Of a stretch of DNA of 8,700 bases, positions 5,810-8,700 are shown piece after piece. Every line of letters starts with the position of its first letter. Position 1 is the first letter of the stretch. The stretch is from positions 1 through 8,700 of the forward strand of contig CAAEAE010000031.1 in NCBI GenBank assembly GCA_900753715.1, written 5' to 3'. The notes under the pieces are model-generated. The model made no database searches and was not told the origin of the DNA. It worked only from the letters and a program-made list of their open reading frames with translations. Source of the stretch: an uncultured Roseburia sp. (GTDB lineage Bacteria > Bacillota_A > Clostridia > Lachnospirales > Lachnospiraceae). A program made the position numbers and the translations under genes.

Positions 5810-6658
5810 ATGAATATTTTCAAAGATACCATGTCAGAAATGACATATGAACAGGTTGAAAAATTAGTGGAGCAGGAGGCAATCGTATTGTTCCCGGTAG
5901 GAATTATCGAGGAGCATGGACCGCATCTGCCATTGGGAACTGATATTTATCTGGCATATAAACAGGCACATGATGTATGGGAAGAATTAAATTCCATGAA
6001 AATTCCATGTGTGATTGCACCACCTTTTTATCTTGGAGGAGTACAGGCACTGACCAGGCATTTTCCTGGGACATTTGCTTTTAGTAAAGAAACGATTATG
6101 GCATGTATCGAGGAATATCTTGAAAATCTCGACAGATTTGGTTTTAAACGTGTTGTATTTTTTAACGATCACGGTGATGGATTACATATTTCCGCAACTG
6201 TAGAAGCCATAAAGAATGCAAACCGGAAATTAGAGTTACAGGCTTATTGGATGGAATATGAATATGAGCTGAAGGAGCATGGTTTTTCTGGTGAAGAGGA
6301 CTATATTTTGAAACTTACTGATATGCCATTTGAGGAAATGTTTCAGATCAGCAAAGAGCCTCGGGATGCGTTTGATGTCCATGCCGGAGCATTTGAGACA
6401 GCAACCATGCGTGAAATTTATCCGGAGGCAGTCAGAGAAAATGTACTTGTCATGTTAGAACCAACATTTCTGCAGGGAGAACAGATTGGCAAATGGTGCA
6501 ATGGAGCAGCAGAGGACAAGGCGCTTATTCCAAACGGATATGTAGGAGATCCAAAAGGCAGCCAATATATTGAGACAAATTTGAAAGAGGCAGACAGGCG
6601 GATTGCAAGGGATATTGTAAATAGCTTCGGAAAGCAGGTGAATGATAATTATGAGTAA
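5810..6658 (+). CDS. Creatininase-family metal-dependent amidohydrolase
   Basis: Full length for the family at 282 residues, cytoplasmic. The signature EEHGPHLPLGTD (34-45) supplies metal ligands Glu34, His36 and Asp45, aligned with those of Pseudomonas creatininase. The second motif reads FFNDHGDG (117-124), where most members have NGHGGN; His121 is kept. A third motif, HAGAFETATM (191-200), contains His191 and Glu196. Family members hydrolyse amide or ring bonds (creatinine, formamidopyrimidines, the mycofactocin precursor peptide, an inosose derivative), so the substrate cannot be read from the family alone. AGAGGA precedes the ATG at 5810 at normal distance. The gene overlaps the next small ORF by 8 bases. 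With the FrlD-like kinase and three GNATs nearby it suggests handling of an amine- or amide-bearing metabolite, which is inference. Confidence 0.88.
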   Translation: MNIFKDTMSEMTYEQVEKLVEQEAIVLFPVGIIEEHGPHLPLGTDIYLAYKQAHDVWEELNSMKIPCVIAPPFYLGGVQALTRHFPGTFAFSKETIMACIEEYLENLDRFGFKRVVFFNDHGDGLHISATVEAIKNANRKLELQAYWMEYEYELKEHGFSGEEDYILKLTDMPFEEMFQISKEPRDAFDVHAGAFETATMREIYPEAVRENVLVMLEPTFLQGEQIGKWCNGAAEDKALIPNGYVGDPKGSQYIETNLKEADRRIARDIVNSFGKQVNDNYE

Positions 6659-6866
6659 ATATGATCCTTTATGGAAGTGGATCAATAAACATAAAACAGA
6701 CGATTTCAAGTTGACTTATGCTGAAATTGAAAACATTGCCGGAGTGCCCATAGATCATTCGTTTCTTACATTCAAAAAGGAACTTTTGCAATATGGCTTT
6801 CAGGTGGCAAAAATTTCTATGAAGGAACAGACCGTAGATTTTGAAAAAGTAAAAGAGGAGGCTTAA
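6651..6866 (+). CDS. Small conserved-looking protein of unknown function (SKYDPLW type)
   Basis: A soluble 71-residue protein without signal peptide or membrane segment. MSKYDPLWKWI opens it, followed by FKLTYAEIENIAGVPIDHSFL and KKELLQYGFQVAKISMKEQTVDF. I recognise this pattern as a small conserved protein seen in Bacillota, often near acetyltransferases, but know no function. The helix pattern and LTYAEIENIAG resemble a compact DNA- or protein-binding fold. The ATG at 6651 is chosen over 6642 because AGGTG ends 10 bases before it but only one base before 6642. It overlaps the creatininase stop by 8 bases and is followed after 3 bases by the next GNAT gene, whose ribosome site lies within its last codons. 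It may therefore be a partner of one of these enzymes. Confidence 0.75.
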   Translation: MSKYDPLWKWINKHKTDDFKLTYAEIENIAGVPIDHSFLTFKKELLQYGFQVAKISMKEQTVDFEKVKEEA

Positions 6867-6869
6867 ACC

Positions 6870-7748
6870 ATGGAATTAGTAAGCAACTATATGCGTGACG
6901 ATACCCTGCGCCACGCTTTAAACGATTTAACAAAGAAAACATTCGGATTTGATTTTGAAGGCTGGGTGACAGGGGGATATTTTGAGGGAGATTATATTCC
7001 ATATTCATTGATTGAGGATGGAAAAATAATTTCCAATGTATCTGCAAACAGGATGACCTTTCTTCAGAATGGTGTAGATAGGAACTACATACAGATCGGA
7101 ACAGTCATGATCGACGAGGCATATCGCAGACAGGGATTGGCAAAAAAACTGATGGAGCATGTGATAAAACAGTACAAGGATGACTGTGATGGATTCTATC
7201 TGTTTGCAAATCCGGATGCTGTAGTTTTTTATAACAGGTGTGGATTTTCTAAGGAAACAGAGTATCGCTATTCTGTAAAAAATGAGTTTTGCATGGGAAA
7301 ATCAGCAGGAGAAATTTTTATGCCGGTAAATACAGCAGATGAGCAGATGAAACAGAAATATATGGATATGGTTCGCCGCAGTGCAGTTAATTCCTCACTG
7401 GAGCAGCTTAATAAATTTGGCTTGCAGATGTTTTATTCAGCAGATATGGAAAATGTATATTATGCAAAGGATATGGACTGTTTCATTGTTGCAGAAATGG
7501 AAGAAAATACTTTGCATTTACAGAGCATCATATGCGAAAATCATGTAACACTTTTGGACGTTCTGCAGAGAGTGAAAGGGGAATATCATAACTGTCAGCT
7601 TGGTTTCACACCAGCTTTGAAAGATATGGATATATGTGTGGCAGAGCAATACGACGGTGCCGATGATTACAGGCTGTTTTATTTAGGTGAACAGCTTAAA
7701 AGTATAGAGAATGAAAAACTTTATTTTCCGGAGCTTTCCCATGCATAA
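6870..7748 (+). CDS. GNAT-family N-acetyltransferase with C-terminal extension
   Basis: A cytoplasmic acetyltransferase of 292 residues, longer than a single GNAT domain. The N-terminal GNAT core (about 1-135) has IQIGTVMIDEAYRRQGLAKKL (75-94) with the acetyl-CoA loop RRQGLA (86-91), then FANPDAVVFYNRCGF (112-126). Residues about 140-290 form a second region without a clear acetyl-CoA motif, with strands such as CFIVAEMEENTLHLQSIIC and LGFTPAL. It may be a degenerate second GNAT-like half or a substrate-binding lid. The ATG at 6870 has GAGGAGG 8 bases upstream, the strongest ribosome site of this gene run. It is the last gene before a hairpin terminator. The acceptor is unknown. Confidence 0.87.
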   Translation: MELVSNYMRDDTLRHALNDLTKKTFGFDFEGWVTGGYFEGDYIPYSLIEDGKIISNVSANRMTFLQNGVDRNYIQIGTVMIDEAYRRQGLAKKLMEHVIKQYKDDCDGFYLFANPDAVVFYNRCGFSKETEYRYSVKNEFCMGKSAGEIFMPVNTADEQMKQKYMDMVRRSAVNSSLEQLNKFGLQMFYSADMENVYYAKDMDCFIVAEMEENTLHLQSIICENHVTLLDVLQRVKGEYHNCQLGFTPALKDMDICVAEQYDGADDYRLFYLGEQLKSIENEKLYFPELSHA

Positions 7749-7765
7749 AGACAAGGAAAAAAATA

Positions 7766-7792
7766 AGCCAGACGCTAAATACGCTGGCTTTT
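7766..7792 (+). terminator. Probable intrinsic terminator after the third GNAT gene
   Basis: AGCCAG (7766-7771) pairs with CTGGCT (7784-7789), with an inner CG/CG pair past a bulged A and a 7-base AT-rich loop. An A-tract precedes it and TTTT follows. It would end the gene run that starts at 3678. Its left arm, AGCCAGACGCTAA, recurs at 4673-4685 near the end of the KTR gene. Confidence 0.6.
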
Positions 7793-7835
7793 AAATGGAT
7801 TTTTGAAATTTTGTTGATGACAGGCATAGAGTATG

Positions 7836-7850
7836 GCAACAGCAGGTTGC
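7836..7850. repeat. Short inverted repeat upstream of the XRE regulator
   Basis: GCAAC, AGCAG, GTTGC is a 5-bp stem with a 5-base loop, followed by TTTT. It lies about 50 bases before the regulator start, where an autoregulatory operator would be expected, but it could equally be a weak second terminator or chance. No confident promoter was found in 7795-7885. Confidence 0.3.
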
Positions 7851-7900
7851 TTTTCAGAACTTAAATTTATCTATATGATATGGTTATGGAGGTGACGACG

Positions 7901-8668
7901 ATGGAAACAAAAAATATTATTTTGAAACTTCGTACAGAAAGAGGAATGTCACAGGATGAGCTGGCAGATAAAATCATGGTTACAAGGCAGGCGGTATCAC
8001 GTTGGGAAAATGGAGATACCGTTCCGAATACTGATACACTTAAGCTCTTATCGAAAGAATTTGATGTCTCGATCAATACGCTTTTGGGAGAACCCAGAAA
8101 GCTGATCTGTCAGTGCTGCGGCATGCCTATTGATGATGATTCCATATTGGGACGTGATAAGGATGGCACATTAAATGAGGAGTATTGTAAATGGTGCTAT
8201 GCAGATGGAACATACACATATAATGATATGGATGAATTGATTGATGTGTGTGTAAAGAATATGGTAAATGAAAGCTTTACCGAAGAACAGGCACATTCTT
8301 ATCTGAAAGAAATGCTTCCAAAGTTAGATTACTGGAAAAGATATGATGAACTTAGTGACAATGGACAGTTTGAAGAGTTTAAAATGCAATTGATAAATGA
8401 AATTAATGATCTGCATATAGACGGACTTCCAAGGGTAGACAAACTAAATGCACTTGTGGGGAAATATGTGAATCTGGAATATACTCTGCCTAATGGACAA
8501 AAAGTGAAATTCCTTGATGATCAGAAAACCTATCTGGGGAATCAACTGGAGTCTGAATTTGGAGGAGACAGGTGCTTTGGCATTCTGGCAAGTATGGATT
8601 TTATTCTGGTATGTACATATGAGAAGGATGGGGAAAATCCGGAGCTTCTGATTTATAAAAAGAGATGA
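7901..8668 (+). CDS. XRE-family regulator with zinc ribbon and unassigned C-terminal domain
   Basis: A cytoplasmic DNA-binding protein of 255 residues. Residues 5-62 are an XRE/Cro helix-turn-helix: LRTERGMSQDELADKI, then the recognition helix VTRQAVSRWENG (27-38) and TLKLLSKEFDVSINTLL. Residues 70-100 form a small zinc ribbon, CQCCGMPIDDD and EEYCKWCYADG, with Cys70, Cys73, Cys96 and Cys99 as likely ligands. Next comes a helical part (about 110-172). Residues 178-255 are a beta-rich domain (KLNALVGKYVNLEYTLPNGQ, CFGILASMDFILVCTYEKDG) that I cannot name and that may sense a ligand. The ATG at 7901 has GGAGGTGA 5 bases upstream; the earlier in-frame ATGs at 7880 and 7886 lie before or within that site. 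It stands alone after a terminator and may control itself or neighbouring genes; no target site can be assigned. Confidence 0.88.
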   Translation: METKNIILKLRTERGMSQDELADKIMVTRQAVSRWENGDTVPNTDTLKLLSKEFDVSINTLLGEPRKLICQCCGMPIDDDSILGRDKDGTLNEEYCKWCYADGTYTYNDMDELIDVCVKNMVNESFTEEQAHSYLKEMLPKLDYWKRYDELSDNGQFEEFKMQLINEINDLHIDGLPRVDKLNALVGKYVNLEYTLPNGQKVKFLDDQKTYLGNQLESEFGGDRCFGILASMDFILVCTYEKDGENPELLIYKKR

Positions 8669-8688
8669 TATTAGCAAAAAGAAAAGTC

Positions 8689-8694
8689 TTGACA
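8689..8694 (+). promoter_or_regulatory. Consensus -35 box at the window edge
   Basis: A perfect TTGACA follows the regulator stop by about 20 bases. Its -10 partner would lie beyond 8700, so this can only be noted as the possible start of the next promoter. Confidence 0.3.
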
Positions 8695-8700
8695 AATAAA

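Noticed and set aside
4670..7748. Three GNAT genes as recent tandem duplicates
   Set aside because: They share only the fold-level acetyl-CoA motif. Lengths, N-termini and C-terminal regions differ, so they are separate subfamilies.
7741..7794. 17-codon ORF (MHKDKEKN...) overlapping the GNAT stop with GGAG upstream
   Set aside because: It consists mainly of the A-tract and the terminator hairpin, and no related peptide is known. Its resemblance to the KTR tail is only five residues.

Overview
The window looks like a Bacillota (Clostridia) chromosome, most likely a gut Lachnospiraceae or Oscillospiraceae species. The reasons are AGGAGG-type ribosome binding sites, a Cys-rich KTR zinc-ribbon protein, a LytTR/AgrC-type two-component pair, and an XRE regulator carrying a small zinc ribbon. 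No RNA genes, CRISPR array, transposase or integrase were seen.

The left part (1-3578) is visibly richer in G+C. A lipoprotein with a probable beta-propeller domain runs leftward off the window edge. Diverging from it is a LytTR response regulator overlapped by an AgrC-like GHKL histidine kinase. Both divergent promoters can be read. The gap between their -35 boxes holds three direct repeats with an exact 20-bp period, a good candidate operator linking the regulator to the lipoprotein gene and to its own operon.

The middle part (3579-7794) is more A+T rich. It is a tight run of seven genes on the + strand: a FrlD-like PfkB kinase, a KTR zinc ribbon, a GNAT acetyltransferase with an odd 5' end and an in-frame palindromic insertion, a second GNAT, a creatininase-family amidohydrolase, a 71-residue conserved-looking small protein, and a third, larger GNAT. 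Overlapping or closely spaced genes suggest one transcript, ending at a hairpin near 7766-7792. The substrates are unknown. A fructosamine-type kinase, an amidohydrolase and several N-acetyltransferases would fit processing or detoxification of an amino-sugar or amine compound, but that is inference. The KTR gene and the insertion mark this as a recombined, accessory region.

The right part (7795-8700) holds one further gene, an XRE-type regulator with a CxxC zinc ribbon and a C-terminal domain I cannot name. A perfect TTGACA sits at the window edge and may begin the next promoter.
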